Below are positions 21,535 to 32,289 of a DNA stretch of 64,000 nucleotides, piece after piece. The position numbers and the translations under genes were made by a program. The stretch spans positions 15,594,891-15,658,890 of the forward strand of contig JAJEKV010000027.1 in the NCBI GenBank assembly GCA_021234155.1, in the 5' to 3' direction. The notes under the pieces were generated by a model. It saw only the letters and a list, made by a program, of their open reading frames with translations. It ran no database searches and was not told the DNA's origin. Numbering within the stretch: position 1 is the first letter of the stretch; the number at the start of each line of letters is the position of its first letter. Source of the DNA: Isoetes taiwanensis. Taxonomy: Eukaryota; Streptophyta; Lycopodiopsida; Isoetales; Isoetaceae.

Positions 21535-22221
21535 ATGGCTAACCAAGCAGGAGCGGTAGGGGCTAGCAGGAAGGAACTCCAACAGGATCTGCAAGACTTC
21601 CTAGCACAGATAGAAGTAAGATTAGAGACCAGGGTACCGAGGATGGATGCACTAAACACATTGGCGGGGCGGCATCAACGAAACAAAGAGGCGATAGGAA
21701 AGGTGGAGGATCGGGTGCAGATGGTGGAGGAGACAGGAGTGGAAATTCGAAAGAAGATGGACGAGGTGGAGAAGGAAAAAGCGGAAATCATACAAAGGTT
21801 GGTGACACTAGAAAAGAAACAAATAGATTTAGATGCGTGGCAGAGCTTTGATAGGATAAAGCCCCACATTCTAGAATTCAAGGAACAGGAGAGGATAAAG
21901 CATGACGTTAGATTGATAGGAGTTGCCGAAAGGCCTAACGAGGACACGTTCCGTGTCACTGCAGAAATAATGGAGAATGTTTTCCAAGAGCACAGGAATG
22001 TGATGGTGAAAGCAGTACGGGCGGGTGCATGGAGAGGAAGGGCGAGGCACATAAATATAACTCTGAAGGACATGGCAGCCAAGGAGAGAATTATCCGCGC
22101 GGGGTTCAAGCTCAGGAACGGTCTCAAGGTACAAGAGGCTCTAACAGCTATGCAGAGACAGGTCCGACAAGGAACCGGGCGAAAGTCGAAATTGAGCTCG
22201 GGCGAAATACAAGCAGGGTAA
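21535..22221 (+). CDS. LINE ORF1 protein (coiled coil plus RRM-like domain)
   Basis: 228 residues from an ATG at 21535. The N-terminal third has heptad-like runs (LAGRHQRNKEAIGKVEDRV ... VEEKEKAEIIQRLVTLEKKQ-type text) fit for a coiled coil. The second half contains DVRLIGVAERPNEDTF ... VMVKAVRAGAWRGRARHINI and KERIIRAGFKLRNG. This follows the order RRM-like fold then C-terminal domain of L1-type ORF1p, an RNA-binding chaperone that coats element RNA. No zinc knuckle is present. ORF2 starts within 400-650 bp downstream. Confidence 0.7.
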   Translation: MANQAGAVGASRKELQQDLQDFLAQIEVRLETRVPRMDALNTLAGRHQRNKEAIGKVEDRVQMVEETGVEIRKKMDEVEKEKAEIIQRLVTLEKKQIDLDAWQSFDRIKPHILEFKEQERIKHDVRLIGVAERPNEDTFRVTAEIMENVFQEHRNVMVKAVRAGAWRGRARHINITLKDMAAKERIIRAGFKLRNGLKVQEALTAMQRQVRQGTGRKSKLSSGEIQAG

Positions 22222-22604
22222 AGAATGGGAAACTATATCTCAAAAGAGAGCGAGAGAACGCCCACACGTGATCCGGGCAAAATAAGGAGACGGATGGATT
22301 CACGTAACCTGGGCGAAAGACGGAATCTCATAGTGGATCCAACGAGGGGACAGGACATCGATACGCGATAAAGGAAACATTACCATCGATCGGTGGACCG
22401 AAGTTGCCCCCAAGATTCTAAATACGTATACAACTAGGGTCAGGAAGCGGAAAAGAGGCCTAAAAAGACCTAGACCAAAACATAACACCGGCTAAGGGGA
22501 ACAGGGGGAGATCAAGGGACGAGGACGAGGAGACAGTGAGGAAAGGACACGAAATAGACCACCGTGGGGGGGAAAGCAGAAAGGACTAAGAAATAGCGAT
22601 CCGG

Positions 22605-25322
22605 TAATCGAACCGCACGGGATACCCTTGGGATGATTCGGAGAGCTTACACACGGCAAGGGATCGAGACATCATATGTCTGGTAGAGACATGGGAGCAC
22701 AGAGCTAAGAGGCTACCAGACGAACCTGGATACACACTGTTCACATGTTGGAGGGAAAAGAATTACAAAGCAGGAAGAGGAAGTGCAGGTCTAGCCTGCT
22801 ACATTAGAAATAGGAGTGTCAGGAAATCATGTATTCTAGAAACAGACATTAATAAAAGATATATGCTTATGAATATTGTAATGCTTGACTATAAGAAACT
22901 GTATTTATTGACAGTGTATTACCCACCGCAATGTGATAAGTTGGAATTACTAAGCATGGGAGAAGTGGTCATGAGGCATAGGGATAAGGGACCGCTGATA
23001 ATAATAGGAGATATAAATGCAAGAACAGGGCAAGAACAAGCACAGAAAGTAGGGATAGACAATGAGGATGGACAGTGGAAACAGGCCGGCAGAGGGGACG
23101 AATGGCAGAGGAATACAGTAGACAAAGTAGAGGTAACAGCAAGAGGAGAAACCTTGATAGAGGTATGTACAGCTACAGATCTGATTATATGCAACGGTCT
23201 AAGAAAATGGCACACCTCAGGCCAGTTTACAAGTACAAACGCGCACGGAAACAGTATAGTTGACTATGTGATAGCAAATGAGGAAGCAATAAGAGAAATT
23301 GAGGACATGGAGCTAGGAGAATGGCCGATAGGGGGGAGGGATAGCCACAGACCTATCACGCTCAAAATAAGAGCAACAAGTGGAGGGGCAGAAGAAAGGC
23401 AAAGAGGAGCTAAGCAGAAGAAACTTGTAGTCAAATTCAGAGAGAGCAGAGTGGGAATATTCATAAACACGGTGGTAAAAAGAATGAGAGACAAAGAGTG
23501 GGGAACGGGAATGAAAGACAGAGGGAACGACATGAATGACCTCTTGGAAGAAGCAGCAAAAACAGCATTCGGAAGGAAAGAAAGAGGGAAAAGGGCTATA
23601 GCATTTCGGAGATCAGTATGGTTCGACGAGGCATGCGTGGAACAGAGGAAGAAAGTCAAACAAGCAAGAGGAACTGAGGCATACAAAGACGAAAGGAACA
23701 AATATGTCAAAATACTGAAAAGGAAGAAAGCTCGTGACCTGAAAACCCATCAATGGGGACTAGCCGAGGATTTGGAAAAACGGCCTAAGAAATTCTGGAA
23801 CAATATGAAAAAAGGTTCAAAGACAAAGGCAGGGACATCAACAGGTGAAGAGGTGGGAGAAACGGAACCAGAAATAGATTGGACAAAATATCTGGAACGC
23901 CTATACAAGACAGGGGCGGCACCAATCTGGGCTCCAGAAGGCCGCCACAAGCCTTCTTTCTCCAAAGAGGAGGTCACATGGGCACTAAGCAAGATGGCAA
24001 ATAACAAAGCACCGGATTTATACGGGCTAACAGCGGAGATGTTAAAAAGTGTACAAACACAGATAGTAGGAATAATTACAGAAATATTCAATGAGGTGAT
24101 ACACTCAGGCCTCCCAGAGAGATGGCAGTTCAACAAGGTAATTCCGCTCCATAAAGGAGGAAACAGAGAGGAGCCGAGCAACTATAGAACCATCATGGTT
24201 AGCTCAGTATTTGCGAAATGGTTCGGGAAAACACTAGACCAAAAACTGAAGAGTTGGGCAGAAACAGGGAAACTCAGAGCACAAGGCCAGGCCGGTTTCC
24301 GACCAGAGTACTCGACTACGGACCATCTAGTGACCCTAAGAATAATGATAGAACAGGCAAAGGAGAACAACAAGAAAATCATATGCTGCTTCGTGGACTT
24401 TAAGAAGGCGTTCGACACAGTACCCAGAGATAAGCTCATTCTGAGACTAATAGGATTAAGAGCACCAGATGGGTTGGTAGGATCAATCGCAAGGCTATAC
24501 CAAAAGGTATATGCCAAAATGGAAGGGGGAGGGGAAGCAATAGATTGCGACACAGGAGTAAAGCAAGGATGCCCATTATCACCCACGCTTTTTGGGATAT
24601 ACATAGATGCCCTACAGGAATTCTTAGAGGAGAAAGAGGGAGATAAGGAAGCACCAATGATAGGGAGAACGAAGGTTCCAATAATGCTATATGCAGACGA
24701 CTTAGGTATGATGGCAACCAAAGTCAAAGGAATGCACAGAATGCTAGAGATACTAGAAGAGTTCTGTTTGGAGACAGGATTAACAGTCAATCTGGACAAG
24801 ACAAAAATAGTGACCTTCGGTACAAAGACGAAGCACAAGCCCTTCAAATACAAGGGGCGAGAGCTAGAGGAAACCACAGGATACAGGTACCTGGGCTATG
24901 ACACACATGGCGGGGGGAAGTGGTCAAAAGGGGCAGACAACAGAATCCAGGCAGCAATGGGAAGCTATTACACCATGATGAATTACTGCACTAACAATAG
25001 AATCACCAACTGGGAAATCAAAACATATCTATTTAGCACATTAGTAGCATCGACGCAGTTATACAGATGTGAAACATGGGGACCAGATCTAACAGAGAAA
25101 AAGTGGGAGAAACAGGAAGGGATACTGAGACAATGGCACGGACAGGAATTCCAGGTGAAAGCAGGTACATCATTAGCAACAATCATATATGAAACAGGAG
25201 AAAAGCCAATGGAGGTGAGAGCATGGGAAAGAACAGTAAGGTACCTAATAAAGGATAACAAATGGGGAAAGAGGATAAGTTATCGTCACTGGCGATGGAG
25301 GAATCAGCAAAGCAACACATAG
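22605..25322 (+). CDS. LINE ORF2: APE endonuclease and reverse transcriptase
   Basis: The frame opens after a stop near 22604, and the first clear ATG is at 22863. Reading from 22605 gives DRDIICLVETWE, the start of an APE-type endonuclease. Then come LIIIGDINARTG, GNSIVDYVIAN and RDSHRPI, which is close to the usual SDHRPI. Reverse transcriptase blocks follow: KVIPLHKGGNREEPSNYRTI, FVDFKKAFDTVPR, GVKQGCPLSPTLFG and the catalytic MLYADDLGM. The enzyme would nick target DNA and copy element RNA there. The N-terminal endonuclease start is missing or unclear. The frame shifts at about 25275, and the C-terminal part continues in another frame. So RT is intact by eye but the protein is broken at its end. 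Confidence 0.8.
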
Positions 25323-25828
25323 TAAAAGGCAAGGGATGGTTTAACGATGTGGCGAGATGGACGGCAAGCATGGGGATGCAATTAAATCAGATTATACAAG
25401 CAAATGGATGGGACGAAGAATGGACGGACAGGGCAATGAGAAGCTGGCTGGCACAGCATACAGGTCCGAAAGTGGAATGGCTATTGGGAACCTTCAACCC
25501 ACGGGGACAGATAGGACATATTACATACAAAAGCGACCTCGGCCGTAGAAGCAACAGAGGAACGCTTAGCTAGGTTCGTAATGGGGAGCCACGATCTCCG
25601 AATTGAGAAGGATAGGTGGAGAAATGTAGACAGAAAGCAGAGCTTAATATGCCGCTATGTGATACGTGCAAAATAGAAGACGAAATGCATATGGTCAAAG
25701 AATGTCCGGCCCACGCAGACATAAGGTCCAAATTTAACAAGGTCGTGGGACCTCCCACTCCCAAAGACCGATGGACAAAGAAGAGACGCTTACGATGTAG
25801 CGAAAGCTATAAAAGAGATGATAATTAG
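25262..25828 (+). pseudogene. Frameshifted 3' part of LINE ORF2 with zinc-knuckle-like motif
   Basis: After the shift the text runs KEDKLSSLAMEESAKQHIVK ... GWDEEWTDRAMRSWLAQHTG to 25573. Further shifts bring FVMGSHDLRIEKDRWRN and then LCDTCKIEDEMHMVKECPAH, a C-x2-C-x7-H-x4-C cluster. Many LINE reverse transcriptases end in such a motif. At least two frame changes separate the pieces. Confidence 0.65.
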
Positions 25829-26112
25829 ACAATCGGGGTGCACAAAGAGAAGGGTCTGATAATCTGAGAAGCACTACTGAGGCGAATCAGAGAGGCCCAC
25901 AAAGGACAGCTCAAAGCTGTTGATAACGATGCATTGTGTATGGCCAAAGAAGCCAACTAAAAAGCACGATGCGGGTATTAAAAAGAACAAGAGAAGCCCG
26001 CTAGAAGGCTACATAAACCTGTGCGTCTGTTTGTTGGCAGCACCCTAATTTTTGGGAGCTCGCAGGATGCTACAAAAGTCCGGGGGCCTCACGGCCTGAG
26101 GGACGTTAATGT

Positions 26113-26134
26113 ATATTCTATTCTATTCTATTCC
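26113..26134 (+). repeat. TATTC microsatellite tail of the LINE
   Basis: GGACGTTAATG then (TATTC)4. A short pyrimidine-rich repeat in place of poly(A) marks the 3' end of some plant LINEs. A related GGACGTTAA + (TTCC)n end occurs at 32.4 kb. Confidence 0.6.
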
Positions 26135-27469
26135 CAAAAAATTAGGGTTGCCATTTTCTCAAGTGATCAAAACTACCTAACCATTTTATGAGGCACCCTT
26201 TAAAACCATGGTTTAGCTTTTAAATTTTCGAAATACAGCATCTTCTAAGTATATACTCCCCAAAATACGGCCACCGTATCGCGAAAATTCTGGAAAAATA
26301 CAGTTGAAGAACCCTAAACTTGGAAACCTGCTCGAATCATGCCGGAATTGGGTTCTTAAGCCATAAAGCCTACCTATTCTTGGATTCACGCTCATTAGCA
26401 TCTCATCAAGCCTAAAATTAAGCCCTAAGATGCCGGAACCGTTAAAATCTAAATCTATATTCCTGGGAAACAATGACAGAAGAATTTTGAAGGCCCAGAC
26501 GCATCAAACCTCGACATTGATACATGCTGAGCATGATCTGAAGACGTTTATGAAGCATTTGAGCATTCCCCAGTTCGATCTGATAAAATTAGACTGAGAT
26601 TCCAGTTATAATTTTACTATATGACCCTCTGATATATTTTGATGATTGATTTATGATCCTGAGATCCTTATTCATCTTGTATTACCTTCATATCAATGAA
26701 AATTGCCTGCCAAGTACTTGAAAAATTGACTGTCATGATCTTTTAGTATCCACATAAACATTTTTACAGTAAGATATTTCACCATATTTTCTTGCATATG
26801 ACCACTTGCCTTCATTCTCCACTATATTTGCACCTGTGTGCACAAAACGTTCGAAAAAAAGCCATACCAAACTCAAGTTATCAATTTTTGCATTCTGTCT
26901 GATACAATTTTAGACTGTTATCCACAAAATAGTGCCAAAAAAATAGTTTTAGTGATCCAAAACAGAATTTGATTGCATGCCCCACATCCTTGGGACATAT
27001 ATTTTATCTCAGTTTTGGAATTTCTCAAAAATTCCCTCTGCAGCTCAAGTTACAAAATCCTGAGATCTGTTTGTAAGCTTTGACTGGTATTGACCCAAAA
27101 TTGACTCAACTTTGAGATCGAATATCTTGCAAAATAAAACTCAGACTTGGTCAAGATCTTTTCCCCTGCATGCCCATAACTTTCCTACACAAGTCACAAT
27201 CATTTGACCTTGAAAATCAATCCACCTATGAGAGCTACATCAATTTGAATAAAGGTTCCATATTCTTGAATTGGGAAAGGTATGAATACTTGATATTTAA
27301 GGTTTTTCTTTGAAAAATTCTTATGCAGATTGATCACCTTAAGTGATCTGGAGGTTTAACCCCAACTTGGGTATAAATCCAAGTTGGCTTCCTTTGTGTG
27401 ACTCTCTAAGCCAGGTTGAGGGTCAACATCTTGGAGGTTCTACCGAGATCTTCCTGGATTTCAGAACTC
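26135..27469. other. Probable leader of the following retroelement; no gene seen
   Basis: AT-rich and non-coding. Near 27362-27388 CCAACTTGG and CCAAGTTGG face each other across GTATAAAT, a small hairpin just before the gag gene. I could not find paired LTRs. Confidence 0.4.
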
Positions 27470-28600
27470 ATGGCTCCCAAGCAAAAATTTCTAGCAGAAC
27501 AAGAACCATTAGAAGATATTGATGCACCAGATCATTGCAGAGAAAGGCCATTGCCTTCAAGTTTCTCAACTAGCCTGCTTCAAAACATGCCATACCAATT
27601 TGAGTTGAATGTTCCTGTTCCTTTGCCTACTTTTGATTCTAGTATGAGTGCTAACAACTTTTTGAGAATATTTGAGGATTATTACAGGGATTATGGTTTC
27701 AAGGAAGGCTGCAAGCTTTCAGAGTTTGAAAATTGCTTCAAAGAAGAGAGTGAAGCTGGTGCTTGATTAACTTATGAAAAATTAATGGGTACCACTTCAT
27801 GGGATGAACTCGTCAAGAAGTTCCTGGATAGATTTGGTAAATTAGCTGCTCCAAAGGATTTGGTTAATGAGTTGCAAGGTTTTTCTATACATGCAGGAGA
27901 AAGTGTGAATCAGTACAAAGAAAGGTTTAGCACATTTATGAGCAGGTGTCAAAAGGCACAAGTTACCATCCCCACCCTTTTTTTAGTTACTGCTTTCATC
28001 AATGGTTTGGAAAGAAGACCAGATATCCAAAGGAAGCTGTTCAAGATCCAAGCTGCTGAAGGATTTGATTCTATATACAAAGTTTTTGCCAAAACCACTG
28101 ACCTAACTCAGATGCTCTCTAGACAAGCATCATGTTTCTCACCATAGCCATGATCCTTTCTACCCTGATGCTTCTGATGCACATTATGATCATCACCCTT
28201 CTATTCCAGTTTATGCCATACAGAAAGAAAAAAAGAAATCTAAAGAGGAGGAAACAAATTCTCAAGTTGCAGAGGTCAAATCAGACCTATCTAAGGTTAC
28301 TGAAGCTTTAGCAAAAATAACCAAACAATTGGTTGAACTCAAGGCTGCAAGAACAGGTAAAACTTACCCTGAATGTATTCATTGCAATAGGAATTCTCAT
28401 CCATCAGAAATTTGCTATTGGCAAGTGTGTCCCAAATGCAATAGAAAAGGCCACTTTGGAAAGGAATGTCCTGTTTGTTCTTTTTGTAAAGAAGTTGGCC
28501 ATACTGATGCTAGGTCCAGATCTTGGAATAAAGGGCAAATATGCCCATCCGACCGCTCTCACAGGCGGCTAGAGGGCCACTGCCCGTATTCGACTTGAAC
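27470..28600 (+). pseudogene. LTR-retrotransposon gag with zinc knuckles, broken
   Basis: The ATG at 27470 starts MAPKQKFLAEQEPLEDIDAP. The frame stays open except for one in-frame TGA at 27764, and continues through WDELVKKFLDRFGKLA ... ELQGFSIHAGESVNQYKERF, the core of the Retrotrans_gag domain. A frameshift near 28130 leads to a Lys/Glu-rich linker. Three Cys/His clusters follow (CIHCNRNSHPSEIC, CPKCNRKGHFGKEC, CSFCKEVGHTD); the middle one is a proper CCHC knuckle that binds RNA. Homology stops near 28560 without protease or pol. This is Ty3-type gag of a truncated element, abutting the 3' side of the minus-strand gene at 28639. Confidence 0.7.
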
Positions 28601-28638
28601 CTCATTGAAGGTGACGCATCACCCAAGAGGTGTCGAGC

Positions 28639-29157
28639 TCATGCCCTGCCCACACTCAGTGGCAAGCCATTAAGCCTTCGATCACAGTTGTTGAATTGGC
28701 AGTACCACCGACCATCACCCGCATCGAATTTCCAGTTGGGAACTTCTGCCATGTTTCCGGGATTTTCCCAGGGAGGGTTTTCCACGGCATCGCTGCATAA
28801 ATCAATTTCGCACTCTATGCTGGCTTCTGCATCTTTGCAATCAACATTCTGTAATTTGGGTTCTGGAGGCACTGGAATAGAAATTTCGCAGGCATCTGCG
28901 ACCCCCCAAATATGTGGGAATACACGCGAAGCTTCAACAATAAGCCTAGCACGAACAGAATCTGGTTCCGGCTCCACATATGCGCCTGCAGCTATCCCAA
29001 AACCCTCACCTGCAAAAGCCTTACCGGGAGGGGAGTCCACCTCCGAATCAAGAGCCTCTTCTTGCAAGGGATTGTTCACAGGGAACACAAAAGCCGAATT
29101 TGCATCGGATTCAACCTGAAAGTTCTCGTCCAGCGAGGTTTCAAGACTCTGCGCCAT
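28639..29157 (-). CDS. Acidic protein ending in a partial C2H2-like finger
   Basis: ATG at 29157 (MAQSLETSLDENFQVESDAN), 172 residues, strongly acidic and Pro-rich. Near the end: WKFDAGDGRWYCQFNNCDRR, then a stop at 28639. The aromatic-Cys start resembles YKAKRWFCDLDGKSY of the protein at 59027, so this may be the N-terminal half of a related protein cut off when the gag element landed downstream. The overlapping plus-strand frame of similar length lacks a sensible start and composition. Function unknown. The leader upstream holds a tandem duplication (29198-29318). Confidence 0.45.
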   Translation of the reverse strand: MAQSLETSLDENFQVESDANSAFVFPVNNPLQEEALDSEVDSPPGKAFAGEGFGIAAGAYVEPEPDSVRARLIVEASRVFPHIWGVADACEISIPVPPEPKLQNVDCKDAEASIECEIDLCSDAVENPPWENPGNMAEVPNWKFDAGDGRWYCQFNNCDRRLNGLPLSVGRA

Positions 29158-29197
29158 CTGGAAAGGGATTGAAGCAGCAAAAAGACAAGAACAAACG

Positions 29198-29318
29198 CTA
29201 GCAGAAAAGGGGGTGCCGGGAAGAACGGGCCGCCGGAAGGAACCTGTGAGAAAACGAACTAGCAGAAAAGGAGGCGCCGGGAAGAACGGAGCGCCGGAAC
29301 GAACCTGTGAGAAAACGA
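29198..29318 (-). repeat. 61 bp tandem duplication in the leader of the 29157 gene
   Basis: CTAGCAGAAAAGG...AACCTGTGAGAAAACGAA occurs twice (29198-29258 and 29259-29318) with a few substitutions. It lies 40-160 bp before the ATG on the minus strand, where a 5' UTR or promoter would be. Confidence 0.75.
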
Positions 29319-29596
29319 ATGTTTGGAAACAGAGAAAGGGAAATTTTGGCGCGAGACGTGTGATTCCTTCGGATGGGTGCAGTTCATGCTAGGGCTTGAC
29401 GTGGAGGACGCTCATACGCGAACCCACCTTCAATCATGACATTGTCAGGGTACAGTGTGCGGTCATAATTATGAGTCGCCATAATTCAAAACCCTTAATA
29501 AAATCTACTTAATTATAATAATTATCCTAGGACATAATTAAAATAGCCAAAATATCCACGACAAATCGAGCAGTCAGGATGCGTCTCCGGGTGGCG

Positions 29597-30003
29597 GTGA
29601 TTCCGTCGAATGGGGAATCACAAAACTATGATTCCGTCCCCCGGAATCTCTCTGTGGTGATTCCGCCACGTTGAATACCACGGAATGTGATTCCATCAGG
29701 CAGAATCGCATTTACGCGATTCCTTCGAGTGGAATCAGAATTCGGTGATTCCGCGGAGCGATATCCTACGGTTGTGATTCCGTCGAATGGGGAATCAAAG
29801 AACTGTGATTCCGTCTCTCGGAATCTGTCTGTGGTGATTCCACCACGTTGAATACCACAGAATGTGATTCCATCCGGCAGAATCGTGTTCGCGTGATTCC
29901 TTCGAGTGGAATCAGAATTCGGTGATTCCGCGGAGCGGTATCCGACGGTTGTCATTCCTTCTCGTGGAATATAAGAGTTGTGATTCTATCCGACGGTTTC
30001 CTT
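29597..30003. repeat. Array of GATTCC/GGAATC dyads in a 177 bp tandem repeat
   Basis: Two tandem units (29597-29773 and 29774-29950) plus a decayed remainder. Each unit holds about six GATTCC sites spaced about 20-35 bp and three GGAATC sites in the opposite sense, so nearly every segment can pair with a neighbour, e.g. GATTCCGTCGAATGGGGAATC. Single further GATTCC sites lie near 30015 and 30149. The minus strand happens to be an open frame that shows the same repetition; I do not take it as a gene. Confidence 0.75.
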
Positions 30004-30339
30004 CCGTGGTGATTCCGCCGGAAGGTTTCGAAACAAACGGCCAGGATAGACCCGGCTAACCGACGGCTGGGATGCATCAGTAGGTGCACGTGACCTTGTC
30101 AGGGTACGGGTACGGGGTCTCCAGAACGGACCCCGTTTCGCGAGCTCGGTGATTCCGCGGGATGGAATTTTATGCGAAGGAATCACAATAACCTGGGTAC
30201 ATTTATTTTCACCCACACCTCCTCCTCCCTTAATCAATTCAATCCAAGTGAATCCTTATCCACCATAATAAATTGGGGGATCATGGGGGAGATTGATTCA
30301 GTTATATAAAGATGCCCTTCCCAAAATCATTCCATGTAA

Positions 30340-30600
30340 AGGTGGGTAGGACTAAACATTCAAAGGATGTAATTTAGAACATTAGATTGTTTTGAGAAGG
30401 GTTCAACATATAGAATAACAATTTATAAATGTTAGTTCAAAGCTAACTTTAGAACAATGGATTATTTTGGTAGGGTTCAAGCTCCCATATCACATTGAGT
30501 CCTATTATTGTATTGAGTCCCATTATTAATCTAAAACCATAAGCACCGCAGCTTATTTGGAAGGGGTTCAAGTCCCCTATCCTATTAATCCCTATATATC
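30340..30600 (+). repeat. Three diverged copies of a ~100 bp unit
   Basis: AGAAGGGTTCAACAT, GTAGGGTTCAAGCTCCCATATC and GAAGGGGTTCAAGTCCCCTATC recur at about 90-110 bp steps, each preceded by a TTAGA/TTATTT phrase. They lie just downstream of the terpene synthase stop. Confidence 0.5.
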
Positions 30601-30851
30601 ATATTTCAAGGTCATATGCAGCCCAAATCATGATCGACACCTACCCACATATGCTTTGGGGCGATGTGATCAATAGGTCCAATGACACATGGTAGTCCAA
30701 CCAACTACACATTATTTTGATTATACATCAAATATCACAGCAAGGAATAGCATACAGTACAACAAGAAATAATAGCCAAAATTTACACACCAAAAATTGT
30801 AAATATAAAAAAGAAAACATGAATACACAATAATTAATGAGACATAAAAAT

Positions 30852-31994
30852 TTAAAGTTTGTAATTTAGGAGGACAACTATACCATTGCCGTCATTGAGC
30901 ACACGATGGGTGCCACTATACTTGGGACAAGCACCGCACCAAGCAAGATGTCCAGGCAAATGAGATGCAACAATATCTAGAAAAGCAGCTACAGATGGAT
31001 TGCTTTCAGCCATTGGCGAAGTTAAGAATTCTTGGAGACGGACCTTGAATTCTTTTTCTATTGCTTCTACTTCTTGGCATGATAAAATTAATGCCTCTCG
31101 TGTACTACATCCATGTGTTGCCTTAAATAAAGACACTAGGTTCCATATCACACCTTCTTCTTCATGAAAGGACAAAACATCATTGGCATAGACTATATGT
31201 AAGGATGCTAATTCCATTATCCTTTCGAGGTGTGGATCTTTCCATATTTTCTCTTCGAGCTCGATATCTAGATTGGATTGAACGAGAGGAAATCCAATAG
31301 AACATCCACTGAGTTTCTTACGAATATTGGCATAGAAGGAAAGTGAAGGTGGAATAGGATGTGTTATAAACTCAAGTTGACTTTGCTCTTTGATACCTTT
31401 GACATATGTTGCGACACCATCTACAAAGCATTTCCATTGAAAAGAGGTGGTATATGAGTGTATGTCAGCGCACACATCTCGATATGCGTGAATGAATGGA
31501 AAACTCTCCATAGGGAGAAGGAAATCTTTCTCATGCAGAACAGTCATTATGTATTGAAGGATCTGATGGCGTTTAGTGGAGTCATCTGAGGAGTTAGGAG
31601 CAGCATCTAACATGTGATCCACGATATCAAGGACAAGGAAGAGCTTGACAAAATTAGTGAGGGCGTGCAGATTACCACGAGGGTTCATGGACAAGAAGAG
31701 GCGAGGGAAATCAATTGCTTCAATGTGTGGAAGGGAAGCATAGTTGCCTAGCCAAATATGTGCATCTTGTCGAATGGAATCCAGTTGGGGGTGGCAACGC
31801 CAAGGTATACTACACTCTATTTTTAGCTCTGCCTCTCTGCTTAGATTTCGTACATGGCATGCATTTTTTAAACATGCATATGCATACTTGCAAGAAGAAG
31901 AAGAATGAGGTGCACGATATGCTTGGCTACTTGTATATTTGATGCCAAGAGGGCAAAAAACCTTGTTAAATCCTACTAGAATGCTAACGGCCAT
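30852..31994 (-). CDS. Microbial-terpene-synthase-like (MTPSL) enzyme
   Basis: 380 residues in one exon, ATG at 31994. The length fits a single alpha-domain class I terpene synthase, far shorter than classical plant TPS. The N-terminal ~50 residues are Ser/Ala/Lys-rich and could be a plastid transit peptide. The aspartate-rich motif site reads FLVLDIVDHMLD: Asp123 and Asp126 are present, but the usual first Asp is Leu122. The second metal motif is complete, NDVLSFHEE (Asn271, Asp272, Ser275, Glu279), and an upstream RKK (from Arg225) may sense diphosphate. Near the end, HLPGHLAWCGACPKYSG sits where the conserved W.S..RY region is expected. Such enzymes ionise prenyl diphosphates with Mg2+ and cyclise the cation. 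A divergent GGPP synthase 1.2 kb away suggests a C20 substrate. Product unknown. Confidence 0.85.
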   Translation of the reverse strand: MAVSILVGFNKVFCPLGIKYTSSQAYRAPHSSSSCKYAYACLKNACHVRNLSREAELKIECSIPWRCHPQLDSIRQDAHIWLGNYASLPHIEAIDFPRLFLSMNPRGNLHALTNFVKLFLVLDIVDHMLDAAPNSSDDSTKRHQILQYIMTVLHEKDFLLPMESFPFIHAYRDVCADIHSYTTSFQWKCFVDGVATYVKGIKEQSQLEFITHPIPPSLSFYANIRKKLSGCSIGFPLVQSNLDIELEEKIWKDPHLERIMELASLHIVYANDVLSFHEEEGVIWNLVSLFKATHGCSTREALILSCQEVEAIEKEFKVRLQEFLTSPMAESNPSVAAFLDIVASHLPGHLAWCGACPKYSGTHRVLNDGNGIVVLLNYKL

Positions 31995-32030
31995 ATCTTA
32001 TGTGTTTTTGTTATGTTCATTAAGGATGCC

Positions 32031-32040
32031 ATATATATGT
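32031..32040 (-). promoter_or_regulatory. TATA box candidate of the MTPSL gene
   Basis: ACATATATATGG on the minus strand about 40 bp before the ATG. If used, the 5' UTR would be very short (roughly 10 nt). Confidence 0.45.
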
Positions 32041-32289
32041 ACATGAGTCTTGGTCGTACACAATGCCGTAAATTATAATCTCCAATATCTAGCCACTAAA
32101 TCTCAAGTGCATGGAGCCCACATATATTTAATAATTTTCTTTACTATTCTCCAACACGTGTATCATCCGTATTTCAATTGCAAGGAGCCCACAAAAAGTT
32201 GAAAATTTTATCTAAAGACTAAATCTTATCAATCCTATCAACAATGGCTAAATATCTACATTTAGTCGACCTTCAACAGTTTTTTTCCC

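Larger units (their letters stand above)
18238..26134 (+). mobile_element. Long LINE (non-LTR retrotransposon) with three ORF regions
   Basis: From about 18.2 kb the plus strand becomes purine-rich, and it stays so to a TATTC microsatellite tail at 26113-26134. Within it lie a Cys-rich ORF (19321), a coiled-coil/RRM-like ORF1 (21535) and an endonuclease-reverse transcriptase ORF2 (22605 on). The 5' border is a guess. A GATGGC hexamer run (18248-18272) with an ATG just before it is the first notable feature. I did not find a target-site duplication. At nearly 8 kb it would be close to full length. Confidence 0.65.

Noticed and set aside
22863-25322. Large minus-strand frames opposite the LINE ORFs (for example 24182-24877)
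   Set aside because: Shadows of purine-rich coding DNA; no domain match, whereas the plus strand has clear EN and RT motifs.
28541-29119. 192-codon plus-strand frame opposite the acidic-protein gene
   Set aside because: No family features. The minus-strand frame has a good ATG, acidic composition and a finger-like end. Only one of the two is likely real.
29626-29955. 109-codon minus-strand repetitive frame
   Set aside because: It is the translation of the GATTCC tandem array. The repetition is explained by DNA repeats with a period divisible by three (177 bp).
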